The notes beneath the pieces are model-generated. The model was given only the letters and a program-made list of their open reading frames with translations. It ran no database searches and was not told the DNA's origin. The translations under genes were made by a program, and so were the position numbers. A DNA stretch of 64,000 bases from Planctomycetales bacterium 71-10 (GTDB taxonomy: Bacteria; Planctomycetota; Planctomycetia; Isosphaerales; Isosphaeraceae). Below are positions 39,735 through 47,726 of the stretch, piece after piece. The stretch covers positions 36,590 to 100,589 of the forward strand of contig MKTT01000075.1 in assembly GCA_001898385.1 (NCBI GenBank), given 5' to 3'. Each line of letters begins with the position of its first letter. The first letter of the stretch is position 1.

Positions 39735-40847
39735 ATGTCCGCCCGCTCGTTCCGTCTCGGTCGCGCGGCCCTGGGTGGGGCCGCGGTCGTCGCAACCACC
39801 CTGGGGATGGCCGGGGATCAGCCCCGGGTGGCCTCGATCCCGACGCCCAGCGGTTGGCGTCAGCACGACATGGCGCGGCCGAAGCCGCCGGTCGTCGAGC
39901 CGGCCGGCTGGTCGGCCGGGGCCCCGGCCCCCGCCGACGCCGTGGTCCTGTTCGACGGCCGCGACCTCTCCGCCTGGCAGTCCTCCTCCGGCGGGGCGGC
40001 CGAGTGGTCCGTGGCCGATGGGGCGTTCGTCGTGGCACCCGGCAAGGGGGCGATCCGGACGAAGGAGTCGTTCGGCGACGTCCAGATCCACCTGGAATGG
40101 GCCTCGCCCGACCCGCCCCGCGGCCGGAGCCAGGACCGGGGCAACAGCGGCCTGTTCGTGATGGGGGCCTTCGAACTCCAGATCCTGGACACTTACAAGG
40201 CCGACACCTACGCCGACGGCATGGCCGGCGCGATCTACGGCCAGTATCCGCCCCTCTTCAACGCGACGAGGCCCCCCGGCGAATGGCAGACCTACGACGT
40301 GGCCTTCCGCGCCCCGAGGTTCAGCCCGTCCGGGGCCCTGCGCGAGCCCGCCCGGATCACCGCCTTCCTGAACGGGGTGCTGGTGCAGGACAACGAGACG
40401 CCCGTCGGCGGGACGTCGTGGCTGGAAGCCGTCGCCTACGAGCCCGGCGTCACGACCGGCCCGATCGAGTTGCAGGACCACGGCCACCCGGTCAGGTTCC
40501 GCAACATCTGGCTCCGCAAGCTCCCCGAGCGCGTCCCCGCCGCCGAGGCCGAGCGGAAGGAGCCGAAGATCGTCGCCGTCCCCGCCGCCGACCTCGACGC
40601 CCTGGCCGGCTCGTACGGCAAGGAGGGCCTGCGGGTGGAGATCACGCGCCAGGACGACGCCCTCCTGCTGAAGCTGCCGTTCCGCAAGTCCCCGCTGCGG
40701 ATCGTCCCGGTCGCCCCGCTGCACTTCGTCCTCCCCTACACCGACGGCGACGTCACCTTCGAAAAGGACGCCGCCGGCAAGCCGACCCTCGCCAGGCTCC
40801 GCATCGCCGACGGCACCCCCCGGCCGCTGGGGAGGGTGGAGGAGTGA
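39735..40847 (+). CDS. Secreted DUF1080 (3-keto-disaccharide hydrolase-like) protein
   Basis: ATG 39735 gives a signal peptide (RLGRAALGGAAVVATTLGMA). The DUF1080 domain covers about residues 60-260: VVLFDGRDLSAWQ, WSVADGAFVVAPGKG, IRTKESFGDVQIHLEWASPD, DRGNSGLFVMGAFELQILDT and HGHPVRFRNIWLRKL. This lectin-like jelly-roll family is expanded in planctomycetes and verrucomicrobia and takes part in degrading sugars or glycosides. The C-terminal 80 residues (DLDALAGSYGKEGLRVEITR to the end) form a second small beta domain like DUF3471. Probably periplasmic. Confidence 0.85.
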   Translation: MSARSFRLGRAALGGAAVVATTLGMAGDQPRVASIPTPSGWRQHDMARPKPPVVEPAGWSAGAPAPADAVVLFDGRDLSAWQSSSGGAAEWSVADGAFVVAPGKGAIRTKESFGDVQIHLEWASPDPPRGRSQDRGNSGLFVMGAFELQILDTYKADTYADGMAGAIYGQYPPLFNATRPPGEWQTYDVAFRAPRFSPSGALREPARITAFLNGVLVQDNETPVGGTSWLEAVAYEPGVTTGPIELQDHGHPVRFRNIWLRKLPERVPAAEAERKEPKIVAVPAADLDALAGSYGKEGLRVEITRQDDALLLKLPFRKSPLRIVPVAPLHFVLPYTDGDVTFEKDAAGKPTLARLRIADGTPRPLGRVEE

Positions 40848-40866
40848 CGTCGTCGGGCCCGACTCC

Positions 40867-43731
40867 TCAGGGCGATTTCGACGCCTTGCGGACGGCCTCG
40901 GCGGCCATGGCGCGGGGCCAATTGTTGCGGGGCGGCGTCTCCTTGCACGCGGCCAGCCGACGACGGGCCTCGGCGTCCAGGCCGCGATTCCGGAGGAGCA
41001 GGTAGGCGAACCAGGAGACGTCGCCGCGGTCCGAGGCGGGGGCCGCGGCGACGGCCTCGTCGATCGCCTTGGGGTCCGGCGCGGCCTTCTCCCCGCGCGC
41101 CGAGGCGTCGAGGAAGGCGAGGGCGAGCGCCTTCGTGAAGTCCGAAGATTCGGGCGGGCCGGCGGCCAGCCACTTCAACGCCTCGTCGCCGGCCTTCCGA
41201 TCGCCGAGCTGGCCCGCGAGGCCGGCGAGGGTCAGCGCCAGGTAGTCGGTCGGGCCCTTGGCGAACGATTCCCGGAGCCGTTCCAGCCCCTCGCGACGGC
41301 GGTCGACCGACCACAGGAAGCAGCCGGCCGCGTAGGGGTCCACGGGGCGGCCGCCCTTCCTGGCCAACTGCGCCTCGGCCAGCGCGCGGGCCCCGCGGAG
41401 GTCGCCGCGGCCGGTCCTCAGGCAGAAGCGGAACCAGGCGTCCCAGGAGTGCTCCGGGTAGCGCTCGGAGGTCTGACGGTTCCAGTTCTCGGCCGACTCG
41501 AACTCCCCGAGCGCCTCGTCGACGCGGCCCGCGCAGGTCATCGCCCAGCCGGCCCAGGTCTCGGCGGCGGCGTCGGCGTAAGGCTTCGCCTCCGCAGCCT
41601 TCCCCTGGGAGAGCAGGCGTTCGGCGATCTGGACCTGGATCTGGGCGTGGTCGAGGCCGATGGGCTCGGCGTCTTCCAGATAAGAGTCCAGCGCGGCCTT
41701 CCAGCCGGCCTCGTCCCCCTTCTCCAGCCGGCAGGCGGCCAGGTTCCTGTAGACGTCGGACTCCGGCTCGATCTTCAGGCTGCGCTCCAGCAGCGGGATC
41801 GCCTCGTCATAGTTCTTCGCGTCCATGTGATGGAGGCCGAGGGCCTGCAGGAACACGGAGGAGCCGGCGAACCGCTTGTTCCAACCCTCCAGCCGGCCCT
41901 TGGCGATCTCCCAGTCGTAGCCGACGAGGCAGGCGGCGGCGAAGTCGTCGTCGGGGCAGAGGTCGATCAGGGCGAGGGCGTTGGCCGACGGATCGATCCG
42001 GCTGGCGACGGCCAGGGCGAGGTCGCGAGCCGAGACCGAGCCGTGGCCCACGGCGAAGCCCCAGAGGTCCTCCGCCCGCGGGGCCTGGAGCCGCCGGAGG
42101 CGGTCGATCATCTGGATCTGGGAGACCTCCAGGTCGCTCCAATCGGCATCCGCGGCGAACGCCTGCAGGGCCGCCGCGCCGTCGCGGCGGTCGACGATGT
42201 CTTCCAGGACGGAGACGTAGCGATGGCCCGCGACGAGGCCGCGGACCTCGGCCCAGTATTCGTCGACGGGCACGCCCCACATGGCGTACATGAAGATCAC
42301 CCGGCGGAGCGTGTAGAGGAACCGGAAGTCGCGGGCCGTCCGGGCCAGGACGCCCCACGACGGCTCGCCGGGGTCGGCCCCCCCCGCCTCGGCCAGGGCG
42401 GCCAGGATCCGGGCCTCCCCCGCGTCGGCCTTGATCGCCGCCGCGACCGCGGGCGGCAGCCCCTTGGAGGCCGCCAGCCGCCCCGGCAGGCGGGCCTCGA
42501 ACAGCTCGGGGCCGGCGACGGTCGACTCGTGGCGATCGTTCATGCCGCCGCTCAGGAAGATGAGGTCGTACGCGCGGTCGCACTCGGGCGCGACCTCCAG
42601 CAGGGCGACGGCCCCGTTCGTCGACCTCCGCCGCCCCCAGGGGAACTCCGTCGCCTGCATCGCCAGGAACCGGGCCAGCTTCCGGTGCGGCCCCTCGATC
42701 GCGTTCAGCCGGGCGACGTCGCGTCGCAGGCCGGCCTCGATCACCTCGACCCATGCCGGGGGGCCGGGGCCGCCGGGGCGATCGCCCCGGAGGTTCGCCG
42801 CGACTTGCAGGTCATGGGCCGCCGACGCGTCGATCCCGATCATCGACGCCACGAACGCCCGGAGCCATCGCGGCCGGGTCGCGTGCGCATCCTCGTGGGC
42901 GGCGAACCGCTCCGTGTACAGCAGGGCACGGGCGGCGAACGCCCGATGCGAGGGGCTCCAGACGTGGCACGTCAGCGCGGCGAGCTGCGCGTAGGCCCTC
43001 GCCAGCGCCCCCAGCCGCTCGGGAGACTCGCCGTCGGCCCGGATCGTCTCGTGCAAGGCCCGGACCGCCGCGAAGACGTCGACGAAGTCCAGCGTCTGCA
43101 AGGCTTCCTCGACGCCCGGGGGCGCCGGGGCCTGCGCCTTGTAGGCGTTCGGCCTGCCCGAGAGCCCGATCGACCTGAAGGCCGCGACGATCTCCTTCCG
43201 CGACATCGGCCCCATGGCGTCGGCCAGTTCGATGGGGTGGCGCCAGGAATCGGGCCCGGGGAGCTCCTTGAGGATCAGGCGTCCGGCCCCGGCGCCGGCC
43301 TTGTGGACCCTGAGCCGGCTCCGCAGCAGCCGGAAGTCGGTCGCGAACTCCAGGCCGTCGTCGGCCCCCTGGGGGATGGGCGCGTCGTCCAGCAGCTCGT
43401 CCCGGGTGGCGAGCCCCAACTCGTCGCGAGCGGCGACCAGGAACGCCTGGCGGACGATCTCGCGCTGGAGCAGCCGCTGGCAGGCGTCCCGGCCCTCCGC
43501 GTAGGTCTTCGGCCCCGTGGGCTTGCGGAGCGCCACGATCGCCGCCGCGCCGGGCTTCTGGGGCCGGACCACGACGAGCCGGGTCCTGGCCTCGGCCGGG
43601 TTCGGCGCGTCGTCGAGCGGCGGCAGCCCCTGCGCCGCGGCGATCGTGGCCATCGCGCCGAACAGGGCCGTCGCCGCGAGGGCCGCCCCGCTCCGCCGTG
43701 AGTTACGCCCGACGCCTTCGGATCCCGCCAT
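40867..43731 (-). CDS. Large secreted/periplasmic TPR-containing protein (954 aa)
   Basis: The N-terminus RSGAALAATALFGAMATIAA is a signal peptide. The first 500 residues are helical with no recognised family (LYTERFAAHEDAHATRPRWL, FLYTLRRVIFMYAMWGVPVD). From about residue 590 tetratricopeptide-type repeats appear (FLQALGLHHMDAKNYDEAIP, LLERSLKIEPESDVYRNLAA, QIQVQIAERLLSQGKAAEAK). The length and lack of catalytic residues suggest a scaffold or transport-partner role. It is convergent with the DUF1080 gene (19-nt gap). Function not known. Confidence 0.7.
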   Translation of the reverse strand: MAGSEGVGRNSRRSGAALAATALFGAMATIAAAQGLPPLDDAPNPAEARTRLVVVRPQKPGAAAIVALRKPTGPKTYAEGRDACQRLLQREIVRQAFLVAARDELGLATRDELLDDAPIPQGADDGLEFATDFRLLRSRLRVHKAGAGAGRLILKELPGPDSWRHPIELADAMGPMSRKEIVAAFRSIGLSGRPNAYKAQAPAPPGVEEALQTLDFVDVFAAVRALHETIRADGESPERLGALARAYAQLAALTCHVWSPSHRAFAARALLYTERFAAHEDAHATRPRWLRAFVASMIGIDASAAHDLQVAANLRGDRPGGPGPPAWVEVIEAGLRRDVARLNAIEGPHRKLARFLAMQATEFPWGRRRSTNGAVALLEVAPECDRAYDLIFLSGGMNDRHESTVAGPELFEARLPGRLAASKGLPPAVAAAIKADAGEARILAALAEAGGADPGEPSWGVLARTARDFRFLYTLRRVIFMYAMWGVPVDEYWAEVRGLVAGHRYVSVLEDIVDRRDGAAALQAFAADADWSDLEVSQIQMIDRLRRLQAPRAEDLWGFAVGHGSVSARDLALAVASRIDPSANALALIDLCPDDDFAAACLVGYDWEIAKGRLEGWNKRFAGSSVFLQALGLHHMDAKNYDEAIPLLERSLKIEPESDVYRNLAACRLEKGDEAGWKAALDSYLEDAEPIGLDHAQIQVQIAERLLSQGKAAEAKPYADAAAETWAGWAMTCAGRVDEALGEFESAENWNRQTSERYPEHSWDAWFRFCLRTGRGDLRGARALAEAQLARKGGRPVDPYAAGCFLWSVDRRREGLERLRESFAKGPTDYLALTLAGLAGQLGDRKAGDEALKWLAAGPPESSDFTKALALAFLDASARGEKAAPDPKAIDEAVAAAPASDRGDVSWFAYLLLRNRGLDAEARRRLAACKETPPRNNWPRAMAAEAVRKASKSP

Positions 43732-43813
43732 GTCGCGCCCCCCCCTTCGACCGCCCCCTCCCGCGAGGGGCCTACGAGCATCCTAGCTCGGGGGCGGGTC
43801 GCGGGCGAGGCGG

Positions 43814-45670
43814 TCAATCCCCGTTCTCGACGGTCGTCAGGTCTTCGAGGTTCTCCCTCAATCGCTTGAGGACGTCGGCGGAGCCGGCTTCGGGGGCGAG
43901 GTCGCGGAGCTGGGCGGGGTCGGTCCGGACGTCGTAGAGTTCCTCGCGGCCGTCGGCGTTGCGGATGTAGGAGAAGCCCTCGGCGACGACGGCGGCCATC
44001 GGCCCGCGCCAGGCGGGGGGGCGGGCGGGGTTCTTGGAGATCCCGTCCTTGATGCGGACCTCGGCGAGGACGGGGGTTTCGTCGGCAGGGCGGCTCGCCA
44101 GGGAGACGCCGGGGAAGTCCGACGACTCCAGGCCCAGGACGTCCAGGACGGTGGCGGGGACGTCGCGGAGGCTGACGGCCTCGGCCACCGTCTCGCCGCC
44201 GCGGGCGCCGCGGGGGAGGAACATCAGCAGCGGCACGCGGGTCTCCTGGTCGTAGAGGCTCCGGCCGTGGCCCACCAGGCCGTGCTCGCCCAGCTCCTCG
44301 CCGTGGTCGGAGGTCAGGATCACCAGCGTCTCGTCCAGGACGCCGCGGCGGTCCAGCTCGTCGAACAGCCGGCCGATCTCGCGGTCGAGGTACGCCAGGC
44401 AGTCGTCGTAGGAGTCGCGGGCCAGTTCGAGCTGGGCGTCCGTGACCCCGGCGCGGGAGCGGACGTCCCACTCGTGGATCATGGCCTCCTCCTCAGCGTT
44501 CGCGGCCGGGCGGCCGAAGGGGCGCTGGAAGTCGGCCGGCGGGACGAACGGGCCGTGGGCGTCGAAGTAGTTGAGGAAGGCGAAGAACGGCCGATCGCCC
44601 CCCCCTTCCCGATCGAGCCAGCCCAGGAACGCCGCGTTGATTCTCCCCGCGTCCTTGCGGCGACGCTCCACGCCGACGAGCGGTTCCGGCAGCGCCTTGA
44701 CCGCCAGCCGCCCCAGCGACGAGCATCGCAGGGCCTCGGCGACCGAGACGGCCGCCTGCTCCTCGTAGAAATCGTCGTAGTGCCCGAATCCCCGCCCCAG
44801 GCCGAACCACTGGTTGCAGAAGAAGGTGTTGGCGATGAAGCCGGCCGTCGCGTAGCCGCGCGAGCCGAGGGCCTCGGCCAGCGTGGGATAGGCCCGGTCG
44901 AGCGGCTTCTTCTCGCCGACGTTCAGCTCGTGCGGCCATCGCCCCGTGAACATGCTCGCGTGGGACGGCAGCGTCCAGGGGGCCGTGGACCGGGCCTGGT
45001 CGAACCGGACGGCTCGCGCCGCCAGCCGATTGAGGTTGGGGGTGGTGTCGCGGTCGTAGCCGTACAGGCTCAGGCTCTCCGCCCGGACCGTGTCCAGCAC
45101 CATGAGCAGGACGTTGGGGGCGTGCTTCGCCGCGGTGGACGCGGGGCGGCGGGCCGTCAGCGTGGCGTGGAGATGGTCCCAGCCGAGCAGGGCCGCCGCG
45201 ACGACCCCCAGGGCCGGCGGGGCGGCCATCAGCGCGCGCCGGAAGCGCTCCGGGTGCTCGCGGGCGTGTCGAGACGTGACCGCCCCCAGGCCCGCCGCCA
45301 GCGCCACGGCGGCGTAGCCGTAGAAGCCGGGGATCGTCAGGAGGATGGCCAGGCCGCAGAGGAACCCCATCGCCGCGAGGGCCGCGCCCGCCGCCCGGGC
45401 CGGCCGCACCCGGGCGAACAGCCCCAGGACCGCGCCGATCGCCCCGAAGATGGCGAGGTTGGAGGCCGGGATCATCCAGTAGAAGTGCCGGCTCATCTGG
45501 AACGTCCCGAGCGCGCCGCCGCCCGAGAGCCTGTTCCTCACGAGCCACTGGGTCAACTCCAGCGCCCCCGTCAGCAGCCCGAACAGCAACGCCAGCCGCG
45601 CCACGCCCAGCGGCGAAGCCGCCCGCTTCGACCCCGTCCCGACGGCCCGCCCCTCGCTCGCACCATCCAT
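43814..45670 (-). CDS. Membrane-anchored sulfatase/phosphotransferase-superfamily enzyme (618 aa)
   Basis: Start at ATG 45668-45670 with a GGGGGG site upstream. Residues 20-170 contain four to five membrane helices (RLALLFGLLTGALELTQWLV, ALAAMGFLCGLAILLTI, AVALAAGLGAVTS). The catalytic domain (from about 187) has NVLLMVLDTVRAESLSLYG (metal site), STAPWTLPSHASMFTG and ILTSDHGEELGEHG. The formylglycine position of true sulfatases (CxPSR) is occupied here by Thr233 in TLPSH, so hydrolysis or phosphotransfer through Thr, as in LTA synthase-like enzymes, is more likely than classical sulfatase chemistry. Substrate unknown. Confidence 0.8.
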   Translation of the reverse strand: MDGASEGRAVGTGSKRAASPLGVARLALLFGLLTGALELTQWLVRNRLSGGGALGTFQMSRHFYWMIPASNLAIFGAIGAVLGLFARVRPARAAGAALAAMGFLCGLAILLTIPGFYGYAAVALAAGLGAVTSRHAREHPERFRRALMAAPPALGVVAAALLGWDHLHATLTARRPASTAAKHAPNVLLMVLDTVRAESLSLYGYDRDTTPNLNRLAARAVRFDQARSTAPWTLPSHASMFTGRWPHELNVGEKKPLDRAYPTLAEALGSRGYATAGFIANTFFCNQWFGLGRGFGHYDDFYEEQAAVSVAEALRCSSLGRLAVKALPEPLVGVERRRKDAGRINAAFLGWLDREGGGDRPFFAFLNYFDAHGPFVPPADFQRPFGRPAANAEEEAMIHEWDVRSRAGVTDAQLELARDSYDDCLAYLDREIGRLFDELDRRGVLDETLVILTSDHGEELGEHGLVGHGRSLYDQETRVPLLMFLPRGARGGETVAEAVSLRDVPATVLDVLGLESSDFPGVSLASRPADETPVLAEVRIKDGISKNPARPPAWRGPMAAVVAEGFSYIRNADGREELYDVRTDPAQLRDLAPEAGSADVLKRLRENLEDLTTVENGD

Positions 45671-45824
45671 GACGCCCCCCTTCCCCATCCCGGGAAGGCC
45701 CATCCATACCCCAGGCCGACGATCCCGGCAACGCCGATCGCCGGCCCCGATTGCGCTGGTGGACGGCGGGGGCGTCGGGTAGGCTGGGCTTGCGGAACAA
45801 ATGTTCGAACGTCCGGAGTCCGTC

Positions 45825-47201
45825 ATGGCGTCGAGCCACTTCCACCCGCGGGGGATCCTGCGGCGCGAGCTGTTGCAGGTGGGATTCTCGGGCTTCCTGG
45901 GCCTGAGCCTGCCGCGGATGCTGGCGGCGGCGTCGCCGCAGGGGGCCGGCGCGCGGGGGCCGCGGGCGAAATCCGTGATCCTGGCGTTCATGTCGGGCGG
46001 TCTCAGCCACATCGACTCCGTCGACATGAAGCCGGACGCCCCGGAGGGGATCCGCGGCGAATTCAGGCCGATCGCCACGGCCGTCCCGGGCATCTCGTTC
46101 TGCGAGCACCTCCCGCTGCTGGCCCAGAGGGCCGGCGACCTGGCCGTCGTCCGCTCGCTCTCGCACAAGTACACGAACCACCTGAACGCGACCCACGAGG
46201 TCCTGACCGGGCACTCGCAGCCGGGCGCGTTCTTCGACAAGGTCGCCTCGCGCGACGACTATCCGTGCTACGCCTCGGCCCTGGACTACCTCCGCCCTCG
46301 CACGGACGGCGTCCCCACCGGCGTCATGCTGCCGACGTTCCTGATGGAAGGCCCGCTCACCTGGCCGGGCCAGCACGCCGGGTTCCTGGGACCGAAGCAC
46401 GACCCCTGGCAGATCCGCCAGGACCCCAACAAGCCCGGCTTCCGCGTCGAGAGCCTGGCGCTCCCCGTCGGCTTCAGCGTCGAGCGGCTGGCGGGCCGGC
46501 AGGCGCTCCTCGACCGCGTCAACGAGTCGATGCTGCCGCGGACCGACGTGGCCCGCGACCCGATGAGCGACCAGCGGGCGCGGGCGATGTCGCTCCTGAC
46601 CTCCGGCCGGGTGTCGGCCGCGTTCAAGCTGGACGAGGAGGCGCCGGAGGTCCGCGATCGCTACGGCCGGCACATGTTCGGCCAGTCGCTCCTGCTGGCT
46701 CGGCGGCTCGTCGAGGCCGGCGTGCCGATCGTGCAGGTGAACCTCGGCCGCGTGCAGCAGTGGGACACGCACTCGGCCAACTTCAAGAACCTGAAAGAGC
46801 ACCTGTTGCCCCCGACCGATCGCGGCCTCTCCGCGCTGCTGGACGACCTGAAGGCGCGCGGGCTGCTCGACGAGACGCTGGTGGTGATCGCCGGCGAGTT
46901 CGGCCGGACGCCCCGGATCGGGTCGAGCACGGGGAACAACAACACGCCCGACGGCCGCGACCACTGGGCCGCCGTCTTCTCGGCCCTCTTCGCCGGCGGC
47001 GGCGTGCAAGGCGGCCAGGCGATCGGGGCGTCGGACCGCATCGGCGCCTATCCCGCCGGCCCGCCGTACTCGCCCGGCGACTTCGCCGCCACCATCTACG
47101 GCGCGCTGGGCGTCGATCCGGCATCCGAGGTGCGCGACCGACTCGGCCGACCGATCCGGCTCTGCGAGGGCTCGCCCATCGCCCCGCTGTTCGGCGCCTG
47201 A
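45825..47201 (+). CDS. DUF1501 family protein
   Basis: The ATG at 45825 has a CGGAG site; an upstream ATG at 45801 would add eight residues. The N-terminus RGILRRELLQVGFSGFLGLS is a twin-arginine-like signal (RRELLQVGFSGFL). The DUF1501 domain contains SVILAFMSGGLSHIDSVDMK, VRSLSHKYTNHLNATHEVLT, WDTHSANFKNLKEHLLPPTD and IAGEFGRTPRIG with the conserved DHW in GRDHWAAVFSALFAGGG. It is a phosphatase/sulfatase-like fold of the alkaline phosphatase superfamily. In planctomycetes DUF1501 usually pairs with a DUF1549/1553 protein, which is absent here. Confidence 0.9.
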   Translation: MASSHFHPRGILRRELLQVGFSGFLGLSLPRMLAAASPQGAGARGPRAKSVILAFMSGGLSHIDSVDMKPDAPEGIRGEFRPIATAVPGISFCEHLPLLAQRAGDLAVVRSLSHKYTNHLNATHEVLTGHSQPGAFFDKVASRDDYPCYASALDYLRPRTDGVPTGVMLPTFLMEGPLTWPGQHAGFLGPKHDPWQIRQDPNKPGFRVESLALPVGFSVERLAGRQALLDRVNESMLPRTDVARDPMSDQRARAMSLLTSGRVSAAFKLDEEAPEVRDRYGRHMFGQSLLLARRLVEAGVPIVQVNLGRVQQWDTHSANFKNLKEHLLPPTDRGLSALLDDLKARGLLDETLVVIAGEFGRTPRIGSSTGNNNTPDGRDHWAAVFSALFAGGGVQGGQAIGASDRIGAYPAGPPYSPGDFAATIYGALGVDPASEVRDRLGRPIRLCEGSPIAPLFGA

Positions 47202-47233
47202 GCCCGCCACCGCCACCCGCCCCCGGGTCCCGC

Positions 47234-47272
47234 TTGACGCGGATATTCGATTTTTATAGAAATCGAATATCC
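47234..47272 (+). promoter_or_regulatory. BlaI-type operator overlapping the promoter of the blaI-M56 operon
   Basis: A perfect 13-bp inverted repeat, GGATATTCGATTT (47241-47253) and AAATCGAATATCC (47260-47272), with a 6-nt spacer, sits 38 nt upstream of the BlaI start in an AT-rich patch. TTGACG at 47234-47239 is a near-consensus -35, and the spacer and -10 region (TAGAAA) fall inside the palindrome, so binding would block the polymerase. This is the layout of BlaI/MecI autorepression, here supported by the adjacent BlaI gene. Confidence 0.75.
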
Positions 47273-47309
47273 GACGCACGGACGACCCGAGGGTGGAGGT
47301 TCGAGAACG

Positions 47310-47726
47310 ATGGCGCGAAGGCCGAGCGGCCAGCCGACGGACGCGGAGCTGGCGATCCTGCAAGTGTTGTGGTCCGAGGGCCCCTCGGGCCTGGGCGCGG
47401 TGCATGAAGCCTTGCGGGCGCGCCGGGGCGTCGCGCTGACGACGGTGGCGACGACGCTGAAGGTGATGCTCGACAAGGGCCTCGTCCGGCGCGAGGACGG
47501 GCCGAAGGGCTACGTCTGGTCGGCCGCGACCACGCGAGGGGCGGCGGCGGCGGGGATGCTGGGGAAGATCCTCGACCACGTCTTCGACGGCTCGGCCCGC
47601 GGCCTGGTCGCCCACCTGATCGAGGGGGGCACGCTCGACGACCGCGACCGGCGGGCGATCCGCGAGATGCTCGACGCGGCCGACGCGCCGAAGCCGGCAC
47701 GCCGCAAGAAGGGGGGCGAGGCATGA
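47310..47726 (+). CDS. blaI: BlaI/MecI/CopY-family transcriptional repressor
   Basis: The 138-residue protein has the family winged helix: PTDAELAILQVLWSEGPSGL, GAVHEALRARRGVALTTVAT, TLKVMLDKGLVRREDGPKGY. The C-terminal half (AAAAGMLGKILDHVFDGSAR, GLVAHLIEGGTLDD) is the dimerisation and cleavage region. It should bind the palindrome at 47241-47272 as a dimer until cleaved by its partner peptidase. It is translationally coupled (ATGA) to the M56 gene downstream. Confidence 0.9.
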   Translation: MARRPSGQPTDAELAILQVLWSEGPSGLGAVHEALRARRGVALTTVATTLKVMLDKGLVRREDGPKGYVWSAATTRGAAAAGMLGKILDHVFDGSARGLVAHLIEGGTLDDRDRRAIREMLDAADAPKPARRKKGGEA

